In this document: in pieces, positions 1-8,188 of the stretch | How the letters are laid out: each line of letters opens with the position of its first letter | Position numbering within the stretch: the first letter of the stretch is position 1 | Assembly: GCA_016213335.1 (NCBI GenBank) | Contig: JACRAQ010000016.1 | Location: forward strand, 1-39,176 | DNA from: Nitrosomonadales bacterium | Lineage (GTDB): Bacteria; Pseudomonadota; Gammaproteobacteria; Burkholderiales; Gallionellaceae | Reading direction: 5' to 3' | DNA: 39,176 bases | Notes under the pieces: model-generated | Told to the model about the DNA's origin: nothing | Seen by the model: only the letters and a program-made list of their open reading frames with translations | The model's database searches: none | Translations under genes and position numbers: made by a program

Positions 1-417
1 ATGGTCCAGCAGGCGTCCCGGCATGGCCACCAGGATATCCACGCGGCCACGCAGTTTCTGGATCTGCGGGTTGTTGTTGACGCCGCCGAACATCATCATT
101 GAATGCAGCTTGAGGTATTTCCCATACTCGCGCACGCTTTCCTCGATCTGTGCGGCAAGCTCGCGCGTGGGGGCGAGAATCAGTGCACGGACAGGCGCCT
201 TGCCGCTGGCGGGCTTTGCCGTGGTGGAAAGCCGCTGCAGGATGGGCAGCGTAAAACCGGCGGTCTTGCCGGTGCCGGTCTGCGCGCCTGCCAGCAGGTC
301 GCGCCCGGACAGCACGACGGGGATGGCCTGTGCCTGGATCGGCGTAGGTTCTGTGTAACCGCGCTCGGTAACGGCGCGGACAATTTCTTCGGACAAGCCG
401 AGAGCAGCAAAAGTCAT
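1..417 (-). CDS. rhlE: DEAD-box ATP-dependent RNA helicase, RhlE type (N-terminal part, cut by window edge)
   Basis: The first 139 residues of a superfamily 2 RNA helicase that unwinds RNA duplexes with ATP in the cytoplasm, for example during ribosome assembly or cold adaptation. Visible motifs are the Q motif ([10 protein letters not shown], about residues 24-33), the ATP-binding AQTGTGKT (45-52), PTRELAAQI (motif Ia) and the GG/PGR region at the window edge. The usual TPGRLLDH reads MPGRLLDH, so the motif Ib threonine is replaced by methionine. The DEAD motif and helicase C domain lie outside the window. The start is ATG at 417, with an AGGA ribosome-binding site five bases upstream. RhlE is preferred over other DEAD-box proteins because of the N-terminus and the LLDH ending, but this rests on memory of the family. 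Confidence 0.88.
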   Translation of the reverse strand, partial: MTFAALGLSEEIVRAVTERGYTEPTPIQAQAIPVVLSGRDLLAGAQTGTGKTAGFTLPILQRLSTTAKPASGKAPVRALILAPTRELAAQIEESVREYGKYLKLHSMMMFGGVNNNPQIQKLRGRVDILVAMPGRLLDH

Positions 418-1063
418 ATTATTCCTGAATGAAACACCGGCCTGCTGCCCTTGAGGGCACCAGTCTTAGGACGGTGAGGGGATGAAAACCGTTATGGACA
501 GCGACAGGAAGACTGGAGCAGGTGTCGCCGGCGCGCATTGTAACAGAGAAGGAAATTCATGCGCGGTTTATCGCATAGAGAGAGAATCGCGAAACTTTGC
601 CGCTATCCCAATCCTCACCCTCAATCCCGAAGGGGGGAGGGAAGACAAGCTCTTTTACCCGCAAGAGGTGCGCCGGTGGGTTCCCCGCTGCTGCGTAGCG
701 ACTCTCCCGCAGTCCCTCCGGGGGAAGCATTTTCAGCGCACTGCCGCATCTTGCGATGGCTGGTGTGCTGACGTAGTGGGTGCGGTCTCCATGTGGAGAT
801 GGCTTTTTCATAACAATACAACCCGTTCCAGGTGGGCGATGCCCGATACGAGCCTCGGGGTGATACGGGCGATGGCCTATATATATCTAGATATTTTTTC
901 TCCTTGCAAGAATCAATAAACCCGGCAAGAATTTCGCACCATAAGAAACTGCACCCGCAATATCTGCTGGAAGTACAAGATTCTTGTGCGGTCTGCAATA
1001 AGATGCATTAACAAAAGAACACAGGGGGATTCCACTTGCACAAGAATGTCTTGAACTGCGCAG
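418..1063. other. Gene-poor spacer between the helicase and the methyltransferase
   Basis: These 646 bases hold no convincing gene; short open frames exist on both strands but lack a plausible ribosome-binding site or recognisable sequence. Near the helicase there is a small palindrome TGCCCT-TG-AGGGCA (446-459), which would lie in its 5' untranslated region. A GC-rich palindromic repeat sits at about 613-643. A short hairpin (TCTCC/GGAGA, 786-799) is followed by GGCTTTTT and could be a weak terminator for plus-strand transcription. From about 870 to 905 the sequence becomes very AT-rich (TATATATATCTAGATATTTTTT), unlike its surroundings, and marks the left edge of the accessory block. Confidence 0.6.
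613..643. repeat. GC-rich palindromic repeat, copy 1 (intergenic)
   Basis: An imperfect palindrome of the form CCTCACCCTC-AATCCCGAA-GGGGGGAGGG. Related C-run/G-run palindromes occur at 33357-33384, inside hpnE at 33583-33625 and at 35365-35387. They look like a dispersed repetitive extragenic palindromic family rather than one regulatory site. Confidence 0.5.
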
Positions 1064-1981
1064 ATGAGCGAAACTAAAACTGCCGCTTTTGTGGAGAGAG
1101 TGGCTTGCATCAGTTGCGGCGGTAGCAAGCTCTTGGAGTTGTCCTCCGGACGGTTCGATGAAGGTGCGCTCAAGCACTTCATTGAAGAGGATCCGTGGGG
1201 TGAGCATCCGGCGCCATTCCTGAGAGGGCAGAGATGGTCTTACGTGGCCTGCCAGGATTGCGGACTTGCATTTCATCGCTATATCCTCGCACCGGAATGG
1301 AACGAGCGCCGATTCTCCAAGTGGATGTCGCAGGAAGCCATCGAGGCATTCGAAAGGCCTTTGAAAACGCCCGCGAGCGAATTCAGAAAGGCGGCAGATT
1401 ATACAGCGCACGTGCTGCGAATTGAACAACTGACTCGCGCCCTGCGTGGCTCGGGGGCACCACGCGTGCTGGACTTCGGGTGCGGCTATGGTGGTTTCTT
1501 GTCGATGTGTTCAATGTACGGCTTCGATGCCTATGGTGTGGACAGGTCCTCAGCCAAGCGTGACAACAACAGCTTCTCCAGGGTGTATGCCGGGATCGAA
1601 GATGTTGACGGAATGGCACCGTTCCACGCTATCACGCTCTTCGAGGTTCTGGAGCATCTTGACGATCCCCATGGCCTGATGCTGAGGCTGCGTGATTTAC
1701 TTTCCGCCGGCGGCATTTTGGTGCTTGAGACGCCAGACTGCTCGGGCGTACATAACCTCGAAACGCGATACGACTACAGCAGGATTCATCCGCTCGAACA
1801 CATCAACGGCTTCACACCTGAAACGCTCAAGAGATTCGCTGCCCGGCTGGGTTTTACGCCCATTATCCGGCCAATTGGCTGTGTGACAAGTGACTTGAGG
1901 CAGATTGTGAAGACTGTTGCGAAGCGCATGCTAAGCACACTGATGAAGCCGACGACGCAGTTGTACTTTCGCAAGCTTTAG
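1064..1981 (+). CDS. Class I SAM-dependent methyltransferase with N-terminal zinc-ribbon-like Cys pairs
   Basis: A 305-residue protein. The N-terminus has two Cys pairs, CISC (15-18) and CQDC (63-66), spaced as in a zinc ribbon. The methyltransferase core follows, with motif I VLDFGCGYGG (135-144), an acidic residue after the second strand (YGVD, 157-160) and the FEVLEHLDDP segment (193-202) typical of the Methyltransf_23 type of UbiG-like fold. Proteins of this shape often modify sugars, lipids or nucleotide-linked metabolites, but the substrate cannot be told from sequence. The ATG start has no strong ribosome-binding site. The gene stands alone after a 650-base spacer and is followed 45 bases later by a broken patatin gene. 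It could be part of a degraded surface-polysaccharide locus; that is a guess. Confidence 0.8.
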   Translation: MSETKTAAFVERVACISCGGSKLLELSSGRFDEGALKHFIEEDPWGEHPAPFLRGQRWSYVACQDCGLAFHRYILAPEWNERRFSKWMSQEAIEAFERPLKTPASEFRKAADYTAHVLRIEQLTRALRGSGAPRVLDFGCGYGGFLSMCSMYGFDAYGVDRSSAKRDNNSFSRVYAGIEDVDGMAPFHAITLFEVLEHLDDPHGLMLRLRDLLSAGGILVLETPDCSGVHNLETRYDYSRIHPLEHINGFTPETLKRFAARLGFTPIIRPIGCVTSDLRQIVKTVAKRMLSTLMKPTTQLYFRKL

Positions 1982-2026
1982 CAGTTTGTTGAAATTCACC
2001 GCCATTTAGAGGGGCAGCAGCGAGGC

Positions 2027-2466
2027 ATGATAATATTTTCAAGCAACTTCGAGGATATGGCCAACATGCTGTGCAAGTGCCTCATGGATTTCGGCGTGGA
2101 GATTACCATCCATCTGGATGCGCTGAGTGCAGACCAGGAAGGCAACTGCCGGAGCGGTTACGCCTTGGGCGACATCGCCTACCCGCCGGAAAAAATGAGG
2201 GCGGTTCCGGCGGGCAGGATAATTGGGGCATGTTGCTGTACCTCAAACCGGGCTTGGTAAAAAATATGCCAGAAGACATCCGCCAGTACGCAAAAGCGAA
2301 CCCCGGCTTTCCGCACCAGACCACGGCAGACCAGTTCTTCGACGAAGCACAGTTTGAAAGCTGCCGCCATCTCGGGAGCTTCCTTATGGATAATGTGCTG
2401 GACACCACCGGCCAGAAAAAAACGCCGGGCGGGAAATCATGGAGCTGGGCGGATGCGCCAGCCTGA
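2027..2466 (+). pseudogene. C-terminal remnant of a patatin-like phospholipase, frameshifted
   Basis: Two overlapping frames together encode about 145 residues resembling the C-terminal region that follows the catalytic domain in bacterial patatin-like proteins. The first frame (from 2027) gives VEITIHLDAL and ends its match at GDIAYPPEK. The second frame (running to 2466) gives WGMLLYLKPGL, NPGFPHQTTADQFFDEAQFES and RHLGSFL. The frames join at a run of six A residues (about 2191-2196); one extra A would restore a single frame. The catalytic GxSxG and DGG parts of patatin are absent, because the methyltransferase ends only 45 bases upstream. So the gene is truncated at its 5' end and also frameshifted, although the frameshift could be a sequencing error in the A-run. 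Patatin-like enzymes cleave acyl chains from phospholipids. Confidence 0.7.
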
Positions 2467-2530
2467 CAGGAAACGACGCAAAGCAAATTGTCTGTGAAGC
2501 TCACTTAACCATCAATACGAGGGAAATAAC

Positions 2531-4435
2531 ATGAATAAGAAAGCCAGCAAAACTTCAGGGGCCGGTTTGGGGTTTGTGCGCAATGTGGTGCCGGATCATC
2601 TCGATCTGCGCGACCGGTCTTACCAGCCTGCCGTGGGGATAGTGCCCGGCCCGGCGATGGAGCCGAAATGCAAAGACCTGCCGGTGTTGCACCAGGGGGA
2701 CTGCAACGGCTGCACCGGGTTTGCCTTGTCCAGCGTGGTGTATCACTTGCTGCGCGGAGCGGGCCGCAAAACTGCAGAGGCCAGGGTGTCGCCGTTCATG
2801 CTGTATTCGATGGCGCGGCGCTACGACGAGTTTCCTGGCAACCCGGACAAGGATACCGGCTCGAGCCTGCGCGGTGCCATGAAGGGCTGGTACAAGCACG
2901 GGGCGTGCGCAGACAAGCTGTGGGATAGCTTGAAAATGCCGACCGCGCCGGTAAATAGCACCAAACAGGACTGGTGGCTGGATGCGGTGCGCCGCCCGCT
3001 CGGCGCCTATTACCGGGTAGATACCCGTTCGGTGACAGACATGCATGTGGCGCTGAACGAGGCCGGAATCCTGTATGCGAGCGCTGTCTGCCATTCCGGC
3101 TGGGACACTGGCCTGAACGCAAAGGCGGGGAAGGGTGAGTACTGGGCAATTCCCGCACAGAAAGCCGAGGCAAGCGATGGCGGCCACGCGTTTGCGATAG
3201 TCGGCTACAACAGCAAGGGCTTCATCATCCACAACTCCTGGGGCAAGACGTGGGGCAGCGGCGGGCGCGCCATCCTCACTTACGAGGATTGGCTGGATAA
3301 CGCGATGGACTGCTGGGTGGCGCAGATCGGCGTGGTGACCGAACTGCACGAAGCGATCGCGCAATCGCCGAGCTTGCGGGTGCATAACGGCAAAGTGCAA
3401 CTGGCCAGCGAGCGCGCGTTGAGCGTGCGCGAGCTCAGCCCCTTCATCATTGATATGGAAAACAACGGCAGGCTCAGCAACACCGGCAATTACCGCACGC
3501 AGGATTCCGATCTCGACGCGCTGGTCAACCAGCATCTCGAAGCGGCGCGCAAAGCCTGGGGGTTGTCCGCTGGCGCTGCCGTGGACATCGCGATTTACGC
3601 GCACGGCGGCCTGACCACCGAGGGCGATGCAGCAGACACGGCGGCGAAATGGGTGCCTGCGCTGTACGACAACCAGATTTTCCCGATCTTCCTGATGTGG
3701 GAAACCGGCCCCCTGGACACCCTGAAGAACCGCGTGGAAGATTTGCTGCGCGGCCAGCCGCGCCCCACCGCCGGCATCTGGGACGCGACGCGGAGCTGGT
3801 ACAACGAGCGGCTCGAGCGCCTGTTTGTCAAGCCCGGCAGTATGATGTGGGGCGAGATGAAGCAGAACGCCGATGCGCTTTCCATCGCCCGGGACAGCGG
3901 CGGCGTCAAGCTGTACCAGGCCTGCCAGAAGTCCGGCTTGTTTGCCGACCCATCCAGGGTGCGGCTGCACCTGGTCGGGCACTCTGCGGGCTCCATCGTC
4001 CACAGCCACATCATCGAGCGCCTGGGTGCAAAAGGATGGAATTTCGAGACGGTGAATTTCATGGCGCCGGCCGTGCGCGTGGACGTGTTCCGCGATAAAG
4101 TGCTGCCTGCCATCAAGAGCGGCAAGGTGAAGCGCTACCACCAGTTCCACCTGGACGAAAGCGCGGAGCAGAAAGACCCCACCTGCAAGGCCTTGCTCGG
4201 CTACAGCCGCTCGCTGCTGTACCTGGTTGCGCAATCGTTCGAGAACGGCGTGACCACGCCCATCCTTGGGATGCAGAAATATTTCGATCAGGCGATCACC
4301 CCGCTGAAGCTCAAGAATGTGAGCGCGTGGTCATCGCCCGGCACGGCGACCAGGAGTACCACGCACGGCGGTTTTGACGATGATGAGACCACCCGGAACA
4401 GCATCATCGCGCTGATCAAGGGGAAGAGTCTCTGA
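2531..4435 (+). CDS. Papain-like (C1) cysteine protease fused to an alpha/beta-hydrolase (lipase/esterase-like) domain
   Basis: A 634-residue two-domain protein with no signal peptide. The N-terminal half is papain-like: QGDCNGC (55-61) supplies the oxyanion Gln and the catalytic Cys61, GGHAFAIVGY (217-226) holds His219 and HNSWGKTWG (234-242) holds Asn235. The usual Trp after the catalytic Cys is Thr. The C-terminal half has YAHGGLT (356-362), a plausible oxyanion-hole loop, and LVGHSAGS (481-488), the nucleophile elbow with Ser485; STTHGG (609-614) could supply the catalytic His. Each active site appears intact. The ribosome-binding site GAGGG lies about eight bases before the ATG. It sits between a patatin remnant and a contractile-tail sheath gene, so an effector or processing role for a contractile device is tempting but inferred. 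It could also be an unrelated cytoplasmic hydrolase. Confidence 0.85.
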   Translation: MNKKASKTSGAGLGFVRNVVPDHLDLRDRSYQPAVGIVPGPAMEPKCKDLPVLHQGDCNGCTGFALSSVVYHLLRGAGRKTAEARVSPFMLYSMARRYDEFPGNPDKDTGSSLRGAMKGWYKHGACADKLWDSLKMPTAPVNSTKQDWWLDAVRRPLGAYYRVDTRSVTDMHVALNEAGILYASAVCHSGWDTGLNAKAGKGEYWAIPAQKAEASDGGHAFAIVGYNSKGFIIHNSWGKTWGSGGRAILTYEDWLDNAMDCWVAQIGVVTELHEAIAQSPSLRVHNGKVQLASERALSVRELSPFIIDMENNGRLSNTGNYRTQDSDLDALVNQHLEAARKAWGLSAGAAVDIAIYAHGGLTTEGDAADTAAKWVPALYDNQIFPIFLMWETGPLDTLKNRVEDLLRGQPRPTAGIWDATRSWYNERLERLFVKPGSMMWGEMKQNADALSIARDSGGVKLYQACQKSGLFADPSRVRLHLVGHSAGSIVHSHIIERLGAKGWNFETVNFMAPAVRVDVFRDKVLPAIKSGKVKRYHQFHLDESAEQKDPTCKALLGYSRSLLYLVAQSFENGVTTPILGMQKYFDQAITPLKLKNVSAWSSPGTATRSTTHGGFDDDETTRNSIIALIKGKSL

Positions 4436-4495
4436 GCGAAAGATATTCACCCATGCCGATCATCTGTGCTTCCCGGGATAGACGGAGCCGGTCTT

Positions 4496-5911
4496 ATGGC
4501 AGGCTATAAAACACCCGGCGTTTACGTCGAAGAAATTTCCGTCTTTCCGCCATCCGTTGCGGAGGTGGAAACGGCTGTTCCCGCCTTCATCGGTTATACG
4601 CTGACCAGCCCCGGCTCCCTGCGCAACAAGCCCGTGAAGATCGGCTCGCTGCTGGAATACGAGGTGCAATTCGGCAAAGCCAGGAACGAAAACTTCTCCG
4701 TCACACTGTCCGAAACTGCGGTGAACGGGGTGTATCCCATCCTGTCGCTAACCGAGCCGGTGCTGGCGCATTACCTTTATTACAGCATCCGCATGTTCTT
4801 CGAAAATGGCGGCAGAAAATGCTATGTGGTGTCGGTGGGCGATACCGCATCAGCAGTGGCGCTGGGCGACGGCGCCTCCGGTTTGCTTGCCGGGTTGCAT
4901 GCCGTTGCCCGGGAGGACGAGCCTACCCTGATCGTGATTCCCGACGCGGCATTGCTGGACGATGGCGCCGCAGGCGCGGGCTATGCCAAACTGGCGCAGG
5001 CCGCGCTGGCCCAGTGCGGCGCCTTGGGCGACCGTTTCGCGATCCTGGATGTGACGCGCGCGAAATCGGCCTGTTCCATACCGGAGATCAACGCTTACCG
5101 CGAGCTGCTGGGCACAGGCAACCTGAAATACGGGGCGGCGTATTACCCGTTCATCAAGACTCGACTGAATTATGTATTTGACGACACTTCGGTAACACTC
5201 AGCCAGCCTGCCAGGCCGGCTCAAGGGCGCCTGAACGGCCTGACTCTGGCCAATCTGAACGATCCGGCGCACGTCCGCTACGATCCGGAGAATTACCGCA
5301 ATATCAAAACGCATCTCTCCGCGCTGACGGTGACGCTGCCGCCGAGCGGCGCGATTGCCGGAGTGTATGCGGCGGTGGATGCGTCGCGCGGCGTGTGGAA
5401 GGCGCCTGCCAATGTCAGCCTCAATGCAGTGATCACCCCTTCGGTCAACACCGATAGCTTCCAGCAGAATGAGCTGAACGTGGATGCGACATCCGGCAAG
5501 TCCATCAACGGCATCCGATCTTTTCCCGGCAAGGGAACGCTGGTGTGGGGCGCGCGCACGCTGGCGGGAAGTGATAACGAGTGGCGCTACATCCCGGTGC
5601 GGCGCTTCTTCAACATGGTCGAGGAATCGCTGAAAAAATCCACTTACTGGGCGGTGTTCGAGCCGAACGATGCGAATACCTGGCTCAAGGTGCGCGGCAT
5701 GATCGAGAACTACCTCGCGCAGAAGTGGCGCGAGGGCGCGCTGGCGGGCACAAAACCGGAGCATGCTTTTTACGTCAGATGCGGCCTTGGAATTACCATG
5801 ACTGCGCAGGACATTCTGGAAGGGCGCCTGAACGTGGAAATCGGCATGGCGGTGGTGCGCCCGGCCGAATTCATCATCCTCAAGTTTTCACACAAGTTGC
5901 AAGCTTCCTGA
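4496..5911 (+). CDS. Contractile phage-tail-like sheath protein
   Basis: A 471-residue sheath protein of the phage tail sheath family, used in Myoviridae tails, R-type pyocins and extracellular contractile injection systems, where it forms the cylinder that contracts to drive the inner tube. The N-terminus (KTPGVYVEEISVFPPSVAEV) is the hallmark strand region, followed by VPAFIGYT. The C-terminal part has DILEGRLNVEIGMAVVRPAEFI, the conserved handshake region. The ATG at 4496 is chosen because the family begins MxxYKTPGVYVEE and a GGAG site lies about ten bases upstream; an in-frame ATG at 4466 adds ten residues of no family character. No tube, baseplate, spike or AAA+ gene is visible nearby, so it is an orphan within this window, 60 bases after the protease/hydrolase gene and probably co-transcribed with it. 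Confidence 0.9.
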   Translation: MAGYKTPGVYVEEISVFPPSVAEVETAVPAFIGYTLTSPGSLRNKPVKIGSLLEYEVQFGKARNENFSVTLSETAVNGVYPILSLTEPVLAHYLYYSIRMFFENGGRKCYVVSVGDTASAVALGDGASGLLAGLHAVAREDEPTLIVIPDAALLDDGAAGAGYAKLAQAALAQCGALGDRFAILDVTRAKSACSIPEINAYRELLGTGNLKYGAAYYPFIKTRLNYVFDDTSVTLSQPARPAQGRLNGLTLANLNDPAHVRYDPENYRNIKTHLSALTVTLPPSGAIAGVYAAVDASRGVWKAPANVSLNAVITPSVNTDSFQQNELNVDATSGKSINGIRSFPGKGTLVWGARTLAGSDNEWRYIPVRRFFNMVEESLKKSTYWAVFEPNDANTWLKVRGMIENYLAQKWREGALAGTKPEHAFYVRCGLGITMTAQDILEGRLNVEIGMAVVRPAEFIILKFSHKLQAS

Positions 5912-5922
5912 GCGCAGCCGGT

Positions 5923-6543
5923 TTAATCGGGGACGGGTTTTGCTTTGCGGAACAATTCCGGCCATATTTCTGTTGCCGGGCGATCAAATATGGCTTCATC
6001 GTTGACCGGCAGCACATACCAGTCGCCGCGCGCGATTTCGTTTTCCAGTTGCCCCGGCGCCCACGCCGCGAGCCCGTGCACGACGCGCAGACCGGTGTGG
6101 GCGCGCGCGCCGCTCAACAGTTCGGCCAGCAGGGGCATGTTGTAGGAAAGATAAACGTGTTCGGATATTTTCAGCGTTCCCGCCCCGCCCCCTTCGCCGC
6201 GGAACAAGTAGGAAATATGTTCGGGGTTGACGGGCCCACCTGCGAACAGCTTGAATTTCCCGGCTCCAGCGTATGCAGGCAGTATCTTGTCGAGCGTGAT
6301 GTCTTCCGGGCGGTTGATGACGATGCCGATCGGCCCGCTGTGCCTGTTTCTGGTCACCAGGACAACGGTTTCATGAAAGCGCGGATCAGCCAGTTTGCGG
6401 CTGGCGACCAGCAGGAAACTTGAACCGGGAGGCGGCCCGTATGGGCGCAATGGCTGCATGGGGGCATATGCCATGAGCATGGCCGGCCAGCCGCCGAGAA
6501 GCAGGGCACCGAGGAAAAGCAGAAAGCGGGATTGCAGGGACAT
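5923..6543 (-). CDS. YqgE/AlgH family protein (DUF179) with N-terminal signal peptide
   Basis: A 206-residue protein of the YqgE/AlgH (UPF0301) family, which is widespread in proteobacteria and has no established biochemical activity. Family features are SSFLLVASRKLADPRF, HSGPIGIVINRP, FAGGPVNPEHISYLFR and RVVHGLAAWAPGQLENEIARGDWYVLP. Ordinary members begin close to the SFLIA strand and are cytoplasmic. Here an extra N-terminus (SRFLLFLGALLLGGWPAMLMA) looks like a signal peptide or membrane anchor, followed by a Pro-rich linker. Start ATG at 6543 is chosen because the hydrophobic segment follows it directly; longer in-frame starts lead into low-complexity sequence. It is convergent with the sheath gene (11-base gap) and divergent from glpD. 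Confidence 0.85.
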   Translation of the reverse strand: MSLQSRFLLFLGALLLGGWPAMLMAYAPMQPLRPYGPPPGSSFLLVASRKLADPRFHETVVLVTRNRHSGPIGIVINRPEDITLDKILPAYAGAGKFKLFAGGPVNPEHISYLFRGEGGGAGTLKISEHVYLSYNMPLLAELLSGARAHTGLRVVHGLAAWAPGQLENEIARGDWYVLPVNDEAIFDRPATEIWPELFRKAKPVPD

Positions 6544-6604
6544 CGCTCGGTTGAGGCAGGCCGGGTTGGGGAGTAAGGGTTGTATTGTAATATTCGGGTA
6601 AATA

Positions 6605-8188
6605 ATGAAACGCGATTTTTCATCTTTGCATGGCCGCGAGTTTGAGCTGCTGGTTTGCGGCGGCGGCATTTACGGCGCGTGGGCGGCTTATGACGCTGCC
6701 CTGCGCGGGTTGAGTGTCGCCATCGTGGAGCAGGGCGATTGGGCCAGCGCGACTTCATCTGCTTCCAGCAAGCTGATCCACGGCGGCCTGCGCTACCTGG
6801 AAACTTACGATTTCAAGCTGGTCAGGAAAGCACTGCACGAAAGGCAGATGCTGCTGGACGCTGCTCCGCACCGCGTGTGGCCGCTGCGCTTCGGCGTGCC
6901 GGTCTATGAAGGCAGCCGCATCGGCACCCTGCAGATGCGGGCAGGTTTGGGCCTGTACGATTTCCTTGCGGGCAATGTGAGCCAGGATTTTTCCCACCGC
7001 CATTTCAGCCGCGACGAGTTTGCCGGACGTTTCCCTTTCCTTGCGGCAGACAACCTGAAAGGCGGTTTTACCTACACCGACGCGCAGACCGACGATGCGC
7101 GGCTGGTGCTGGAGTTGGTCGCGGGCGCGGCAGCGGCGGGGGCGGTGTGCGCCAGTTATTGCAGGCTGGACGAATGGATAGAGGAAGGAGGGCGGGCGTG
7201 CGGCGCGGTGGTGCGGGACCAGATCACCGGCTGCAGCACAGAAATCCGCGCCAGACAGATCGTCAATGCCGCAGGCCAGTGGGCCGCCGCATCGGAGCAA
7301 GGGCGGAAATGGTGCAGGCTATCAAAAGGGGTGCATCTGGTCATGGCCGGGGAGGTGGCCGAAGAGGCCTTGCTGCTGACGGCCCAATCGGATGGGCGGG
7401 TATTTTTCATCATTCCGTGGTATGGCATGACACTGCTGGGCACCACCGACAAGGATTACGACGGCGACCCCAATCATGTCCGTGTCGAGCCGGATGACGT
7501 TGCCTACCTGCTCGGTGCAGCCAACCATTACCTGGAGACGCCGTGGACGGAGAAAGATGTGGCCGGCAGCTTTGCCGGTCTGCGCGTGCTGAAGCGGAGC
7601 AACGACGCCTCGCCGTCAGCCGTCAGCCGCGATTGGGAGATGGAAACCGCGAGTAACGGCGTGCATTACTCCATCGGCGGCAAGCTCACCTCGGCGCGCG
7701 AAGACGCGGGGCGCATCGTGGATGCGGTATGCGCGCAGCTCGGCAGCAATGTGCCGTGCCTGACCAGGGGCAAGAAATTTCCCTGGGCGCCGGAGGCAAG
7801 CTACGCGAGCTGGCTGAATGCCGCACTCGCCCGTGCCACAGAGCTCGGCGTTGATCCGGCAAGCGCCAAGTGGCTGCTGCGCCGCCACGGCAAGCGCGCC
7901 GGAGAAATTTTATGCAACATCGAAAGCGACCGCCGCCTGGCGGAGCGCATCATCCCCGCGCTGCCGCTCATCCATGGTGACTTGTTGTTTTGCGCCCGCA
8001 ATGAAATGGTCGTTCATATGGATGACCTGCTGCGCCGACGCATGCCCTTGCTGATACTGGCGAAGGTTGATGAAAATTTGCTGCGGCGGATTGCCGCTTC
8101 CGTTGCGCCCGCGCTGGGCTGGGATGATGCAGAGATGGATCGGGAAGTGCGCTCCTGTCTTGCGCAGGTTCAGGAAAAGAAGCGCTGA
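6605..8188 (+). CDS. glpD: FAD-dependent glycerol-3-phosphate dehydrogenase
   Basis: A 527-residue flavoenzyme that oxidises sn-glycerol 3-phosphate to dihydroxyacetone phosphate at the inner membrane and passes electrons to quinone. The N-terminal FAD-binding fold is clear: LLVCGGGIYGAWAAYDAALRG (15-35) and the acidic end of the second strand in AIVEQGDWA. The family signature SSKLIHGGLRYLE is at 54-66, and further family segments are IPWYGMTLLGTTDKDYDGDP and YSIGGKLTSAREDAG. Length is as expected. No glycerol kinase or transporter is adjacent, so a role in phospholipid-glycerol recycling is as likely as growth on glycerol. The start is 61 bases from the divergent algH-like gene. A possible promoter (TTGGGG at 6566, TAATAT at 6588) would give a very short leader. 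The last 19 bases overlap the convergent lyase gene. Confidence 0.93.
   Translation: MKRDFSSLHGREFELLVCGGGIYGAWAAYDAALRGLSVAIVEQGDWASATSSASSKLIHGGLRYLETYDFKLVRKALHERQMLLDAAPHRVWPLRFGVPVYEGSRIGTLQMRAGLGLYDFLAGNVSQDFSHRHFSRDEFAGRFPFLAADNLKGGFTYTDAQTDDARLVLELVAGAAAAGAVCASYCRLDEWIEEGGRACGAVVRDQITGCSTEIRARQIVNAAGQWAAASEQGRKWCRLSKGVHLVMAGEVAEEALLLTAQSDGRVFFIIPWYGMTLLGTTDKDYDGDPNHVRVEPDDVAYLLGAANHYLETPWTEKDVAGSFAGLRVLKRSNDASPSAVSRDWEMETASNGVHYSIGGKLTSAREDAGRIVDAVCAQLGSNVPCLTRGKKFPWAPEASYASWLNAALARATELGVDPASAKWLLRRHGKRAGEILCNIESDRRLAERIIPALPLIHGDLLFCARNEMVVHMDDLLRRRMPLLILAKVDENLLRRIAASVAPALGWDDAEMDREVRSCLAQVQEKKR

Noticed and set aside
482-919. 145-codon plus-strand frame in the first spacer
   Set aside because: It reads through a palindromic repeat and an AT-rich stretch, lacks a family, and has weak initiation signals.
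2555-4234. Very long (559-codon) open frame on the minus strand opposite the protease/hydrolase gene
   Set aside because: Shadow of a GC-rich gene. The plus-strand reading has intact catalytic motifs of two enzyme families, while the minus reading has no recognisable domain.
4850-5764. 304-codon minus-strand frame opposite the sheath gene
   Set aside because: Arg/His/Ala-rich shadow sequence without domain likeness; the sheath reading is clear.
5581-6423. 280-codon plus-strand frame across the sheath end and the AlgH-like gene
   Set aside because: It runs antisense to a clear AlgH-family protein and out of frame with the sheath; no family match.
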